Assembly (NCBI GenBank): GCA_030141605.1
Contig: JAQGDQ010000635.1
Location: 7,501-71,500, forward strand
Length of the DNA stretch: 64,000 bases
Source of the DNA: Tubiluchus corallicola
Taxonomy: Eukaryota > Priapulida > Priapulimorpha > Priapulimorphida > Tubiluchidae
Direction: 5' to 3'
Shown here: piece by piece, positions 34,600 through 45,399 of the stretch
Numbering within the stretch: position 1 is the first letter of the stretch
How the letters are laid out: the number at the start of each line of letters is the position of its first letter
Notes under the pieces: generated by a model
The model's database searches: none
What the model saw: the letters and a program-made list of their open reading frames with translations, nothing else
What the model was told of the DNA's origin: nothing
Position numbers and translations under genes: made by a program

Positions 34600-34860
34600 A
34601 TAACTCGGCACGCACAACCTTGGCTCATGTGATATCTTTACTGAAAAACCTTGCGACGATAGACAGATGCACACCCAAATAACGTTTGCCGTCCGCAGCC
34701 AATCAGCGCTCAGTGACAGCCGTGGGGTAGCCAATCGCGTTACGGAGCGCTCACACACCCACAGTGCATGCTATCACATGATTAATGTTTATCTGAACTA
34801 TGCGATTTCGTCAATAGGAGTGACCTAAAAAGATTGGTCAAAACTCGTGCGATAAGGTCT
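34600..34860. promoter_or_regulatory. CpG- and CCAAT-rich patch, promoter-like
   Basis: AGCCAATCAGCGC (34698), AGCCAATCGCG (34730) and GATTGGTCA (34836, inverted) cluster in a locally CpG-rich segment. The composition suits a promoter, but I find no adjacent first exon on either strand. Confidence 0.28.
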
Positions 34861-35490
34861 TGTTGTTCCACAACTAGATGCCAGTAATTAAGTCATTAAA
34901 GTCATTAAAACCGCATTAAATTTAGACGGTAACATGCTAGAACAATTGACTTAATTGTCTTTGCGTTATGCCTCTTTTATGCGTGCTTGCATAAAAATTA
35001 TTTTAATGTTATTTTGATTTATCTATGTCCCACTGTCTGCGACCATAAATTTACACAAAACATTGAGTTACAGCTTTCCTGCTTTTTTGAGTAGTCACGT
35101 TTTCGCGCATGCGTAATGCGAGGGTTAAAAATACAATTGTACAACACCAACATCACTTGCAAACCTGTCCAGTATGGGCAAGCAGCCAACAGCATTCGGA
35201 TAGAAAAACCGTTGTAAAGAGATCGTCGGGGGGTCAAAATTAGTACGCTGAGGACAAGCTGGTCGGGTTGCCTTGGCCTAGTTGTGTGAATGTTGACTAA
35301 GTTTGAGCTGTGCTAATATTGTGGCATAGAGCTATAACGACGCAGACTCCTATCCGTAATATAATACATACATAAAATACTTTGTGTATGTGTTTGTGTT
35401 TGTGTTGATAATAATAATGTCAACACATTATAGAGGCCTAGTAAGAACTTTGTTAATATTCAGGATCTGAGGTGACCATTGAAGGTGACT
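34861..35490. other. intergenic, nothing recognised
   Basis: No repeat family or coding exon supported. Confidence 0.4.
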
Positions 35491-35494
35491 CTAA

Positions 35495-35770
35495 TTACCC
35501 TAGTAAGTCATAAGTCATTTATTTCACCTTACACATTTACAATGATTACATATACAATATCTACAGAAAAAGCCTCAAGCACTGTTCACTTACACACGAA
35601 GGTAAATGTGTTGCGGGCAATACACACGAAGGTAAATGTGTTGGGGGCAATCAAAAAGCAGGGCTTGTTAGATTGTCCCACACAGTGATAGAAAAAAAAG
35701 TAATGGAGATAATCTGAAAATTTAAAGTGAATCGTGATAAAAAAACGTTAGTGCTTAAAATGGAATGATG
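35495..35770 (-). mobile_element. LINE 3' end (family 2)
   Basis: Inverse of 51385-51660. Shared: AATAAATGACTTA at the 3' edge, GGACAATCTAACAAGCCCTGC, CCATTTTAAGCACTAA. A 28-bp segment with GGTAAATGTGTTG is locally duplicated. Confidence 0.7.
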
Positions 35771-36733
35771 TAAAGAATGAAATTCATATATGGAATGATA
35801 TAAAAGATAGAAAGACTATTATTTTTTAATAGTATGTAAAATTAAAATAACTTGAATAAGCTAACACCACTGTTTTGCTTCTAGGTTAACATTCCTTGAT
35901 GGAGAAGATAGCGAAGTTCATGACATCAAAGCTGCTACCGTATAATACATCAATGTTAAAGTTGTGACATTCATTTAAAATTCTACGTGAAAAACTGTAA
36001 ATGTTATTTATTATTCGATATTTCAAAGATAGTCGCGGAATAAATTCAGAGTCGCCAACTGGACTTATTCGGCTTAGACTTAGACATCAATAACTTGACT
36101 TGCAACACAACATAAAGACTTTTTATGACGTCTGCGTATACTTAACTGCTTTAGCTTGTTGTTTTTCTACTGTTAAAAAACATTGAATAAGCATAATCTA
36201 GATGTTAATTATGTAAATATAAACAAAAGGTTTGCCTCTCGTGCTACCACTGAAATTTGCATGCAGTGCCCATACTCTCTTTGTTCACAACTAAATATTC
36301 GACTTAGGGTCCACATAGGTTGTGATTTTGCACATATCTCTACAAAATATTTGTGTTTTCATTCAGAATGAGCAGAAACAAACGTCCTATGTACGTGTAT
36401 ATTAAGAAAATACATTTTATGACATACCATTTTTTATTCGTACTGGTGGTACAATCACATCAAATATTTCATATTTTATTGGGTAATTACAGTTACAATT
36501 ACAATTCACATAATACACGCACTGATTGCAAAGATATAATTACATACATATATAACGCTATAAACTCATATACTAAGAATACAATATTACAAGACAAATT
36601 CAATAATTTAAACTAAAGACAGAACATCAAACTTTGCTGTATAAACCCAATGATACAACATAAAAATACGTAAACACAAATTTAACGTAGTTGCATACAC
36701 TTATAGTATATAATTTAGATAAGTGATATTAGT

Positions 36734-36776
<43 letters not shown>

Positions 36777-37585
36777 TAGATATATAGTTCGTTTTTTTAT
36801 TATAATTACGTCCTAGAACTGAAACATTTTAAAACAAAATTACAAGCAATTTGGAGAATTTTAGAATCGTTTCAGCCTAATAATAATTTGAGCCAAATAA
36901 ACAAATAGACCAACCTGTCCTACCGCAGTACAGGGTGGTGCATAAGTTAAATTTTTGTTAGGGGTGCAAAAGCAACAGGTAACGGAGCAGTTCATTAGAT
37001 CAAAACATTCCTGGAACAATTTCAAATCGATCATGGCCTCGGACGTCTCACACAGACTGCGGTCTTGAGGGATATGACTGGAGCAGTAATTGGGAGAACT
37101 CAAGATCTTCCAAAGCCCTGGAAAATGTGGGATGAATTTCGTCGATTGAACTGAATTGTACGGGCACCAACCCGGCAGACACACAGGAACTATCTCAAAG
37201 GATAAAGTGGTCTCTTAGATGAATCAAGAACACGAAATTTATCAGTATTTAAGTGATAAATTTCTGACACATTTGCAAGATGTGTTGGAGAGCCTTGAGC
37301 TCTGCCGTTGCTGTTTCAATCTTACCACCAAAGATTCCTGGCTGTGCAAGGCACTGGAAGCTTATACACATGGTAGATTCACAACTGTTTCAGCGATATT
37401 TTGGTGTAATAAACTCTTCTGTTATTGGTTACTTTGCCCCCCCCCTCCCCCTGCTGGTGTCTTTTGTACAAGTAGCAAAAACGTATATATACCACCTTGT
37501 GTAGAAAAGTGAAAAGCATTAGACATTTATGATATGATATGAATATCTGGATATAATCACTTGAGAAAAATATGGAAATAATGAA
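35771..37585. other. intergenic with a (TA)n tract
   Basis: Contains (TA)n at 36738-36772. The frames at 36861-37184 (minus) and 37219-37512 (plus) lack splice sites, family features or coding bias I can defend. Confidence 0.4.
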
Positions 37586-37589
37586 ATTT

Positions 37590-38365
37590 AAACAAAACCG
37601 GACCCAGTCTTAAACTGTAGGTCTTCTACTGTAAACTATTCTTTAAAATATTGAAAAGAAACATTTTTACTATTTTTTAAAGAATGAATATAAAATGTCG
37701 AGAATATTTTAGCTTATTTATGAAGAATACTTTCTTGTCCTTTAAAGCAAGACCGGACCCAATCTTAAACTGAAGGTCAAAACAATCTGCTCTTCAAACT
37801 ATTGAAAAGAAACATACTATTTTTTTCAAAAATATCTTACGTGAAAGAATTATTACCACACAAACGCAATTTCACGTTCGCGTCACTAGTTCTTCGCTGT
37901 TACGTGCATTTCGCCATTCGCTAGTTAGACGGGCACTAGCGTCTGCATTTTGGAAACGCATTGCACAAAAAACAGGTGCTATACCTCTCAGTTCAGTTGT
38001 GTCAATTTGTGACGAACTACACACGTTCGACAATTCATGCGTAAGCACAGCGATAAATTTGAAATTTTATCTTAAAACTTGCCTAGTTTTAGTACAACAC
38101 ACTGAATAGCTTACAGTAGCACTGTACTTCAATTTTCGCTTTCGCAAACACGTGCAACACGCTAGTGGAATATTTTTGCTGTTGAAAATTATGTTAGTTT
38201 GTGATGTCATCAATAGTTGGGCTCGCCCGCCATTAATTAAGTTTTTAATCTATTATTTAATTATCAGAAACGCGTTTGTAGCATTAATTGTGTTAAAAGG
38301 TACTTTTCTGTCGGATTTGAAAATGGGGTATTATGCGAAAAATCATTGTCTTCCTTTAATAATGC
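37590..38365 (-). repeat. dispersed repeat family A, copy 4, plus fragment
   Basis: A full-length minus-strand copy (37749-38365) runs between TTTAAAGCAAGACCGGACCC and TTGTCTTCCTTTAA, which are short inverted ends. A second truncated start lies at 37593-37640. It is the best-preserved copy in the window. Confidence 0.8.
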
Positions 38366-39445
38366 GACTGCTTTGATCGTCTTAAACCTGTCAACCGTTA
38401 AGTACAACAATTTTGTTAACTTATTACATGTCTTGTCTTCTAGAGCAACAAACGGCAACAACAACTACCACAACTCTACTGGGACAGTGTCGCCACCTAC
38501 AAAGATAAGTATTGAACTAATAAAGGCGGTGCAACTTGTACGAGGCCGTACAATTTTGTTAATTAGCAGCGAATGTTGTAACGTTTACAAGTTTTACTTT
38601 TATATTCTCTCCACTTTTTGTGATACATTTCGGTTATTTTAATTGCGTGATTCGTGATTATGTGCACAATTATACACATGTAATATTACTGAAATTGTGA
38701 AATAAAAATATAAATGAACTAACATTTATTTTGTAATACTAAAATAGGTAGATAGATATTTGATGCTGTTTCTTTTCAGCTCTTGTTGCTGCTGATGCGC
38801 ATATTTCTACAAAATTTTTGAAAGTGAAAACTTATTAGCTTTCGTAAGTTTTTCTCACGTTACAGCAGTACGTGTTTTTCATGTAACCATATGGAAGGGT
38901 TATAATGAAAGGTTTAACTGGTACCTCTTTGAGAATGAACTGTTCAAAAATTAATTTGATTCATTTGTACGCGACATCACAGATAGGATACAGGATAGGA
39001 TTTGTGCATCACAGGATAGGTATAAATTTACCAATTCATTAACACTACTTAGTCTCTAATTATATAAAATCAATGCTGCTTTAATTTGCACACATTTAAA
39101 TTTTGTACACAAATTTGCACGTGTCAACTTAATGACTGACAGTGTGGCTTGCAGACAGTGTTGTGTACATCTACAAAAGAAACAACATTACAATTGTTAC
39201 AAAATCATTACAACTTCAGGTCGAATTAATTACGCTTAATAGTTGATAAAAAAATTAAAACTAAACCCAACCGTCTACGCCTGCTTGCTCAACGAAAGTA
39301 TGTTATGGATGCCAATCAATACATATTTTTAATGGTTTTGCAAATGACAATACTGTAGTGTGGTTTCTTGATTTGATTCTTCAGTAAATCACAATAGTTT
39401 GATTTTTTACAACGTCTTGGATGAATCATCTAATTGTAAATAATG
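38366..39445. other. intergenic, nothing recognised
   Basis: No feature supported. A short repeat, CACAGATAGGATACAGGATAGG, lies at 38978-39020. Confidence 0.4.
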
Positions 39446-39452
39446 CAAATAA

Positions 39453-39935
39453 GTGTCTGTTGAACACTTTTTGTTGCACTGCCCATTGTATCAATAAACT
39501 AGGGTTGTTATGTTTGATAAATTAAATGAAATACTTCTGCCTGAAAACCTTAATATAGCTGCCTTAGGAAATAATGATCTGTTGAAGTTGTTATTATTCG
39601 GAAAAGATGAATTTAACTATGTTGCTAACTGCAAAATATTCCAATGCATACATGACTTTATATTACGTACTAAACACTTCCAGTAGTTTCTATCTGACAT
39701 GAAATGCATCAGTCTTAAATATTCGTACATTAATATTTTCTAACCGTCATTTTCTACTAATGTCTAATGTAATCTTGTAGTAAAACTTGTCAGCTTGTGT
39801 AGTTATAGTCTATTCTTAATGTAAATGTTCTTGTAAATAGTGTATAAAGTGTGTTGTGGTGAGGATCCTAAATCATGTTGTTCAAACTGTCTGATCCAAT
39901 CCTATAATAAACTATGTTTAAACTAAACTAAACTA
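39453..39935 (+). mobile_element. LINE 3' fragment with zinc-knuckle tail
   Basis: The frame 39453-39686 reads VSVEHFLLHCPLYQ, one in-frame stop, then KLNEILLPENLNIAAL...LLKLLLFGKDE and a final stop. The EHFLLHCP motif is the C-terminal zinc-binding segment of many LINE reverse transcriptases. A 3' untranslated region of about 230 bp ends in (TAAAC)n. Confidence 0.8.
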
Positions 39936-40051
39936 AATAATGCAACTATGATTACTTGTAAGGAAGCCAAGCAATTGCACAGTCAGGCACAAGGCAATAA
40001 TAATGAAGATTTTAATCAGTTACTTTGGGACGGCAAAAAATGATACCATAA

Positions 40052-40500
40052 CGATATTCCTAAAGTAATATCAACATGATAACGAGATAGACAAATTTTT
40101 TTATTCGATATGATAATCAATAATTACTGACATAATAATTATCCATACATATTGTTGCTGTTAGCATCTCTAGTACAATTTTGCATTTTCTAAGAAAAAC
40201 TGTCAAATTGAAAATATGTGTTAATTACTGGTGGGTCCACTGTAAAGTTAAGTCTTAATTTCACTACATGATATCACTACGATATTCCTAAAGTAATATC
40301 AACAGGTAACGATAAAGACAAATTTTTTGATTTCATATGATAATTGATAATTACTGACATGATAATTATCGATACATATCGTTACCGTTAACATCCCTAG
40401 TACAATTTTGCATTTTTTAATGTAAAACTGTCAAATTGAAAATATGTGTTCATTACTGGTGGGTCCGCTCTAAAGCTAAGTCTCAATTTCACTACATGAC
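40052..40500. repeat. tandem duplication of about 225 bp
   Basis: Two copies, 40052-40275 and 40276-40500, share ATTCCTAAAGTAATATCAACA and TTACTGGTGGGTCC. They end about 235 bp beyond the C18orf21 stop codon and may lie in its 3' flank. Confidence 0.8.
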
Positions 40501-40732
40501 ATACACGAACACATCACATACACACATTATAAAGTTTATGAAATCTTATCTCATGCAATATGCAACCTAATAATGCAAAATAGAGCAGTCCTCTTCTGGC
40601 CAGTATGGCTATCAAGAAGCCCTGTACTATAAATTCATGCATGGTTAAATGGCTTCACTACCACGACTACCTGAAAACATTGTACGAGAGTGACTAACGA
40701 AAATTATACAAAGGCGTACAAATTATCTGAAA

Positions 40733-41431
40733 TCAGATGACAGCAGGTCGCAGACTGTCCAAGAAATCAGACAATGTGCTCTTCTTTGACATCTGAAGAC
40801 TGGATTTGAGTTTTTCACGAACAACCGAAGCACTGTCCACTGGCGGTTGCACTTTACGTTTCCGTTTCCGTTTTGGCTTACCACCGACCGTTTCCTTCTG
40901 CTCAGATTCTTTAACTAGTTTTCCAGTCTCCGACGCTGAATTGTCCAATTGTGATTTTAAAAGTACAGAAAATGGATTACTCCTTTTTACTGTCTTTGTA
41001 CCCATGAAAGAATTTCTAGCTAGAACTCCTTTAGCGCTGTCACAGACATGTTTACTCTTTTTATTGCAGCTGACACACTTGATCACAACACACATTTTTT
41101 CGTTAAAGTTCAACAGTTTCTTTTCTTTTTCCGAGAGTTGCCTTCCTCTTTTCGCCCTCCTTCTCAAACGCCGAGTTTTTCCGGGTAACCTCTTACACCT
41201 TTTCACAGAGAGTTTGCTGTTGTATCCGTCCCACATTGTTCCACAGTGCGGACAAACATGAGCTACAAAACCAGCCGGAAAGCTTACAGGTCCCTCGGAT
41301 TCCGCATCTACTTGGAATCGGGAGCGAAGGTAGCTAGATTGCTCTGGAGCAATTTGTTTATAATATTCTGCAGCTCTCCATAGATGGCGCTGTCTTTTAT
41401 CATTAGTCAAAGAGCCAGTTGTCTCAGCCAT
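40733..41431 (-). CDS. C18orf21: C18orf21/RMP24-like RNase MRP-associated protein
   Basis: 232 residues from the ATG at 41431 (236 from an in-frame ATG at 41443; the frame stays open further upstream without another ATG). It resembles the vertebrate C18orf21 family: an N-terminal helix (RQRHLWRAAEYYKQIAPEQSSYL), then a zinc-ribbon pair C60-P-H-C63 and C119-V-S-C122 separated by an Arg/Lys-rich stretch. The C-terminal end SDFLDSLRP matches the family's DFxxFLxSL signature. The human protein (RMP24) is reported as an RNase MRP subunit, so a nucleolar role in rRNA processing is likely. It lies last in a minus-strand trio. The 45-57-bp gap from the PSMG4 stop contains TTCTTTCTTTTTTCTAG, a strong 3' splice-site sequence. 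A 12-codon out-of-frame upstream ATG follows that AG. Single exon. Confidence 0.87.
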   Translation of the reverse strand: MAETTGSLTNDKRQRHLWRAAEYYKQIAPEQSSYLRSRFQVDAESEGPVSFPAGFVAHVCPHCGTMWDGYNSKLSVKRCKRLPGKTRRLRRRAKRGRQLSEKEKKLLNFNEKMCVVIKCVSCNKKSKHVCDSAKGVLARNSFMGTKTVKRSNPFSVLLKSQLDNSASETGKLVKESEQKETVGGKPKRKRKRKVQPPVDSASVVREKLKSSLQMSKKSTLSDFLDSLRPAVI

Positions 41432-41461
41432 GATCAACCGCATGTCTACTACTTTCACACA

Positions 41462-41482
41462 TTAGCTAGAAAAAAGAAAGAA
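41462..41482 (-). promoter_or_regulatory. 3'-splice-site-like sequence between PSMG4 and C18orf21
   Basis: Minus strand: ATTCTTTCTTTTTTCTAG, beginning within 10 nt of the PSMG4 stop and ending about 20 nt before the first C18orf21 ATG. Too close to the upstream stop for a cis intron with a normal 5' exon, so trans-splicing is the natural reading. Confidence 0.55.
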
Positions 41483-41488
41483 TGATAT

Positions 41489-41845
41489 TCACTTAGTGAG
41501 CACTGAAAGTTCATCAATAATTCTCTGCTCGATTAAAGGTAATATCTTGCTGTCACTGGGTAGGTTACAACTCACAAAAACTTGGCATTTTATTCTTGTT
41601 GACAGTCTTTCTGCTAGTTTACTCGATTCTGTGTGGCAAATGTCTCCCATAAGTTGGGACACTATGGTCTCGTTTTTCGAATCACAAAACATGGCAACGG
41701 ACATGTTTTTCATCACTGCTTCTTCGCCAAACCACACCATGAAACTCTGCACAAACTGATAAATGATAAACTGAACTTCAGTATCACCAAACTTGGCTGT
41801 AAATGTGTGTACTTTTATAGTACCATCTTTCTCATTTGTTGCCAT
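41489..41845 (-). CDS. PSMG4: proteasome assembly chaperone 4
   Basis: 118 residues, the family's usual length (human about 123). It aligns through VHTFTAKFGDTEVQFII, the MKNMSVAMFCDS..TIVSQLMGD core, the SSKLAERLSTRIKCQVFVSCNLPSD segment and the C-terminal IEQRIIDEL helix. With PSMG3 it forms a cytosolic heterodimer that guides alpha-ring formation of the 20S proteasome. The ATG at 41845 precedes the first conserved block. It is the middle gene of a same-strand trio: 93 bp after the CMC4 stop and 45-57 bp before the C18orf21 start, with no AATAAA in either gap. It is uninterrupted here, whereas vertebrate orthologues have introns. Confidence 0.93.
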   Translation of the reverse strand: MATNEKDGTIKVHTFTAKFGDTEVQFIIYQFVQSFMVWFGEEAVMKNMSVAMFCDSKNETIVSQLMGDICHTESSKLAERLSTRIKCQVFVSCNLPSDSKILPLIEQRIIDELSVLTK

Positions 41846-41871
41846 GCTTAATAGATTATTGAGATAAAAAC

Positions 41872-41900
41872 GTCTAGCCTAGAGAGACCACACAAACAAA
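41872..41900 (-). promoter_or_regulatory. 3'-splice-site-like sequence between CMC4 and PSMG4
   Basis: Minus strand: GTTTGTTTGTGTGGTCTCTCTAG, a pyrimidine-rich run ending in CTAG about 35 nt before the PSMG4 ATG. The 93-bp gap has no AATAAA. Confidence 0.5.
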
Positions 41901-41938
41901 CTAGTTGCAATATATTCAATATAAATGCACAATATATG

Positions 41939-42166
41939 CTATAACTTCTCCGAATAGTAATTTTCCTTTGGAATAACAACGTTACTGTCAGTGGGAAGTT
42001 TGAAGCCAGAGCAACAAACGGATTTTTTGTCTTTGTTTCTTTCACAACACCTAACCATTTTCATAATAAACTCAACACATTCAGCCTCATTAAACTCGTG
42101 ATTATCTAGACACCTCTGTATCGCACATGCTTCTTTCTTACAAGGATCCGATAATTGCCTTGACAT
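41939..42166 (-). CDS. CMC4: CMC4, twin Cx9C mitochondrial protein
   Basis: 75 residues. Two Cx9C motifs, C9-C19 and C30-C40, with additional C14, C41, C51 and C52, fall in the same pattern as human CMC4 (MTCP1NB), including the DPC start and the SVCCSGF block. Twin-Cx9C proteins fold by disulfide relay (MIA40) in the mitochondrial intermembrane space; CMC4's exact job is not settled. First of three head-to-tail genes. Upstream of the ATG, GCGTTTTTAG is a weak acceptor-like sequence. TTTTTCGCGCC and TTTTCGCG repeats (42185-42212) resemble E2F sites, and this is probably the promoter for the whole set. Single exon. Confidence 0.93.
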   Translation of the reverse strand: MSRQLSDPCKKEACAIQRCLDNHEFNEAECVEFIMKMVRCCERNKDKKSVCCSGFKLPTDSNVVIPKENYYSEKL

Positions 42167-42179
42167 TACAAAACATCAG

Positions 42180-42260
42180 ACTAAAAACGCGAAAACACGG
42201 CGCGAAAAACGCGAAAATAAGAAAGTAGTACGAACACGATCACATTGGTGAAGGAAGCTG
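42180..42260 (-). promoter_or_regulatory. candidate promoter of the CMC4-PSMG4-C18orf21 set
   Basis: A CpG-containing patch with repeated TTTTCGCG motifs (E2F-like) in otherwise AT-rich DNA, directly upstream of CMC4 and with no gene on the other side for 1.3 kb. No TATA box seen. Confidence 0.4.
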
Positions 42261-42432
42261 ACATGATGGTTTTTAAGAGTGGCGTGTGGCGTCATCTAGG
42301 CACCAAGACAGTAAATTTAAAGCATAAGTTTTATTGGGCAAGCATGATAGAAATGTTTACCTGTCTTGAGGGAGGATTTCTTCTGTTTTAGATTTCTGCC
42401 TGCCCAATGTCTACAATTGATGTAATGGGCAT

Positions 42433-42530
42433 ATGATGATGATGATGATGATGATAGGAGATGCTAAATGGTTCATTCGTTGTTGTTATGATATAGAAGT
42501 AAAAGATGGTATTATTATTATTACTATTAT

Positions 42531-42563
<33 letters not shown>

Positions 42564-42594
42564 TGTTATTATTATCATTATCACTATCATTATC

Positions 42595-42635
<41 letters not shown>

Positions 42636-42640
42636 GAAGA
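42433..42640. repeat. (ATG)n and (ATT)n microsatellites
   Basis: ATG repeats at 42433-42456; ATT with ATC and GTT variants at 42510-42635. Confidence 0.95.
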
Positions 42641-43528
42641 ACGTCTTGTTGCTGAATGCAGAATTCCCGTTTGCAGATGGATGAAATGCACAAAAAACGA
42701 AAGATTACCAAAATTAATATATACAATAACATTGTATGGATTTATAACAAATTACTACAAAGTTTAAGTAACATAAAACCTAAAATAAAGTCTGTTTTGG
42801 TATATTTTCGTGAAGTGATACATAAAAGATTACAACAATTAGTATCTTTAAAAGCAAAATTTTTCATCGTTTAGAGAAAATATAATACTCATTTGACTAC
42901 CTTGACACCAAGTTTGAGCTTGGGGCTTACAGTTATTATTTATTTTTTATTTTTTTGAAAAATATCAAGTTACACTATTTAATTTTTATTAATTTGCTTT
43001 CTTAGTAGTTTATAAAAACAGCAAAGTTCTACGTAAATTTTTTAAGCTTCCCATTTTTGCGCAGGTAACAAGTTTAGTGTATTTCAGAGAACTCAGAGGG
43101 CAGCACGTCATTAAACATTAAAATTACGAAACTGGTTCTCAAGGGTTCTCAAGGTTGAATGACGCATTTTCTTTATCGAAATATTTGCATCGTTCTTTCT
43201 TGATAAATCTGTAGTTCAAATACATTCACAGTCACATTTGCAAAAAGCAGAAATAGCGAACTTTGTAATCTCGTGTGTGCAGATATTGCAGAGTCTGTAG
43301 ACCTAGTGGGCCTTGAGTACGTAGTCAGGTGTGTATATTAAAGAATTGCATGAAGGACATTGGTTTTCGCGAGAAAAATAATACTTTACAAACGCTAAAA
43401 TTTCTGTGCATGGCAGCTGTGTCACGTTATCAGTATCATCAGTTAACTTTCCAAGTGTTTAAGCCAGAAAGCTCACTTGATTGTCATTAGAATTGTTGAC
43501 TTCAGTACAGCAATCTGCCAAAACAAAG
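42641..43528. other. intergenic, 5' flank of the P450 gene
   Basis: No repeat recognised. TTGTTGACTTCAG (43492-43504) ends about 25 nt before the P450 ATG and could be a 3' splice acceptor (5' UTR intron or trans-splicing). I see no clear TATA box. Confidence 0.35.
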
Positions 43529-45079
43529 ATGGCGCTAATAAAATGTCGAATTTGTTTTCGCGGGTCACTGCGACCCTTGCAGTCGAGACTCTCCATTACT
43601 GGGTCACGACAGAAGGCGACTATCGCGCCCACTGTAGATGATAAACTAAACGTCACTGACCCGGTCACTGCTAAGGACTTTTCCGAAATTCCCGGAAACG
43701 TCGGAGTTTTGGGTACCTTGATATTTTTGAAAAATTTTGTAGTAAGAAGTGACAAGATTTACATGATGGGCACAGAAGCATTTGAAAAATTTGGAAGTGA
43801 TATATTTAGGAGTAAACTAGGCCGCATCAATATGGTCCTGACTAAAAACCCCGTTGACGCTAGTGTCATTTTCCGTTCTGTCGGAAAATATCCGCGAAGA
43901 TTTCCTATGGATCATATTCTGGCTTACTATGAAGTTGCTAACGAAGAAAGTTCGTTGCTGTCTCACGAAGGTGAAGATTGGGCAAGAGTCCGGAGTGCGG
44001 TCAACAAGAGGATGTTGCGACCACAGCTGGTCAGTAAAAACCACGAATTGTTCAGTGATGTTGTTTCAGACATGATGACGAGAATGAGACACGTTAGAGA
44101 CACGAAAGGAGGTGGGCTGACCATACCAAGCATCCCCAATGAAATGTACAAATGGGCCCTGGAGTCCATAGCAGCCTTTTTATTTGACAAAAGATTAGGC
44201 TGCCTAAAGGACGAAGCACCAAAAGAATCACAGGATTTCATCGACGCAATCGCATTGTTCTTCAAGGCGACCATGCAGGTCCTAGGCTTCCCATATATTC
44301 ATCGGAAACTGAATACTCCCATGTGGAAGAATTTTTCTTCTGGCTTAGACACAATATTTGCTTATGCTAGGAGTTTGAGAAGCGAACAAATAAAAAAGCT
44401 AGCCGCCAATCCTTCGAAAGTAGAGGACACGTTTCTTGGCAGTTTACTGGCCAATGAAAATATATCGCAGAAGGAAGCTTTTACCACGACAACAGAACTG
44501 CTGCTGGCTGGAGTGGACACATCATCAAACACGCTGTGTTTCACTTTGTACCTTCTTGCTGCAAATCCAGATGTTCAAAAAGAACTTCGTAACGAAATCC
44601 AATCGGTGACAAAAAGCAGACCACCGACAGAAGATCACCTCAAAAAGATGTCCTTCATGAAAGCTGTCTTTAAGGAATCTCAGCGCCTTTATCCAGTTGG
44701 CACGATGGTGGCTAGATTTCCAGAAATAGACCTAGTTCTTGGTGGCTACAAGGTACCAAGGAAGACGATCTGCGGAGTGGACATGTATGCGATGGGACGG
44801 GACGCAAAGTTGTTTCCAGATCCTGAAGAATTCAAACCATCTCGATGGCTGCGGGACGGCAAGGGAATTCCCGATCCGTTTGCTTCACTTCCGTTTGGAT
44901 TTGGCGTCAGAAGTTGCATCGGGAGGAGAATTGCCGAACTCGAAATGTACATCTTGCTGACCAGGATCGTGCAAGAGTTTGAATTGAGGATACACGGAGA
45001 TGGTAATTTGAATGTAACTCAGAGAGGCGTGTTGACACCGGGAACAGAACTGCCAATAGAGTTCTTGGATCGAAAGTAA
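43529..45079 (+). CDS. mitochondrial-clan cytochrome P450, intronless
   Basis: 516 residues from the ATG at 43529 (ACAAAGATGG context; the frame is open 16 codons upstream but without ATG). The N-terminus is basic and lacks a membrane helix, as in mitochondrial P450s imported to the matrix. Motifs: I-helix AGVDT (A327-T331), E383-x-x-R386 in the K-helix, FKPSRW (PERF-type), heme loop FGFGVRSCIG with ligand C463, followed by RRIAE, whose arginines suit adrenodoxin binding in this clan. All are intact, so it should be active with adrenodoxin and its reductase. The substrate (sterol-, vitamin D- or xenobiotic-like) cannot be judged. No introns, unlike most members of this clan, which suggests a retrocopy or intron loss. 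Confidence 0.93.
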   Translation: MALIKCRICFRGSLRPLQSRLSITGSRQKATIAPTVDDKLNVTDPVTAKDFSEIPGNVGVLGTLIFLKNFVVRSDKIYMMGTEAFEKFGSDIFRSKLGRINMVLTKNPVDASVIFRSVGKYPRRFPMDHILAYYEVANEESSLLSHEGEDWARVRSAVNKRMLRPQLVSKNHELFSDVVSDMMTRMRHVRDTKGGGLTIPSIPNEMYKWALESIAAFLFDKRLGCLKDEAPKESQDFIDAIALFFKATMQVLGFPYIHRKLNTPMWKNFSSGLDTIFAYARSLRSEQIKKLAANPSKVEDTFLGSLLANENISQKEAFTTTTELLLAGVDTSSNTLCFTLYLLAANPDVQKELRNEIQSVTKSRPPTEDHLKKMSFMKAVFKESQRLYPVGTMVARFPEIDLVLGGYKVPRKTICGVDMYAMGRDAKLFPDPEEFKPSRWLRDGKGIPDPFASLPFGFGVRSCIGRRIAELEMYILLTRIVQEFELRIHGDGNLNVTQRGVLTPGTELPIEFLDRK

Positions 45080-45358
45080 ATTTGTGATCATGTTGCTGAG
45101 TTTTGGTAAGATATGTAATGCAAGCATGCATGCTGTAATTTCAAATTCAATTCAGGGTCAGTTCAAATGTTAGTTTGCTTAGTGTGAATGTTATGACAAT
45201 CGCGCATAGTTCACTAATTATTGCGATGCGTTTATTTAATCCCAGAGATACTCTTTAATTTGTTCTTTCAGTTGTTAAATTATATAAGTTATATACATGT
45301 AAGATATTTTGTGCTTCATTGAATCTGCTTTTATTAATGCGTCATTAACAAAATGTTA

Positions 45359-45364
45359 AATAAA
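45359..45364 (+). terminator. poly(A) signal of the P450 gene
   Basis: First AATAAA after the stop codon, about 280 nt downstream, in an AT-rich 3' region. It implies a short 3' UTR ending near 45385. Confidence 0.55.
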
Positions 45365-45399
45365 ACTGCTGCATCCTGTAGTGTTTTCCTTGCTTTTGT

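Noticed and set aside
40806-41261. 151-codon plus-strand frame opposite C18orf21
   Set aside because: Antisense shadow; the minus-strand frame has clear family motifs and fits the gene trio.
41443-41458. C18orf21 start at 41458
   Set aside because: That codon is GTG. In a eukaryote the ATG at 41431 or 41443 is the credible start.
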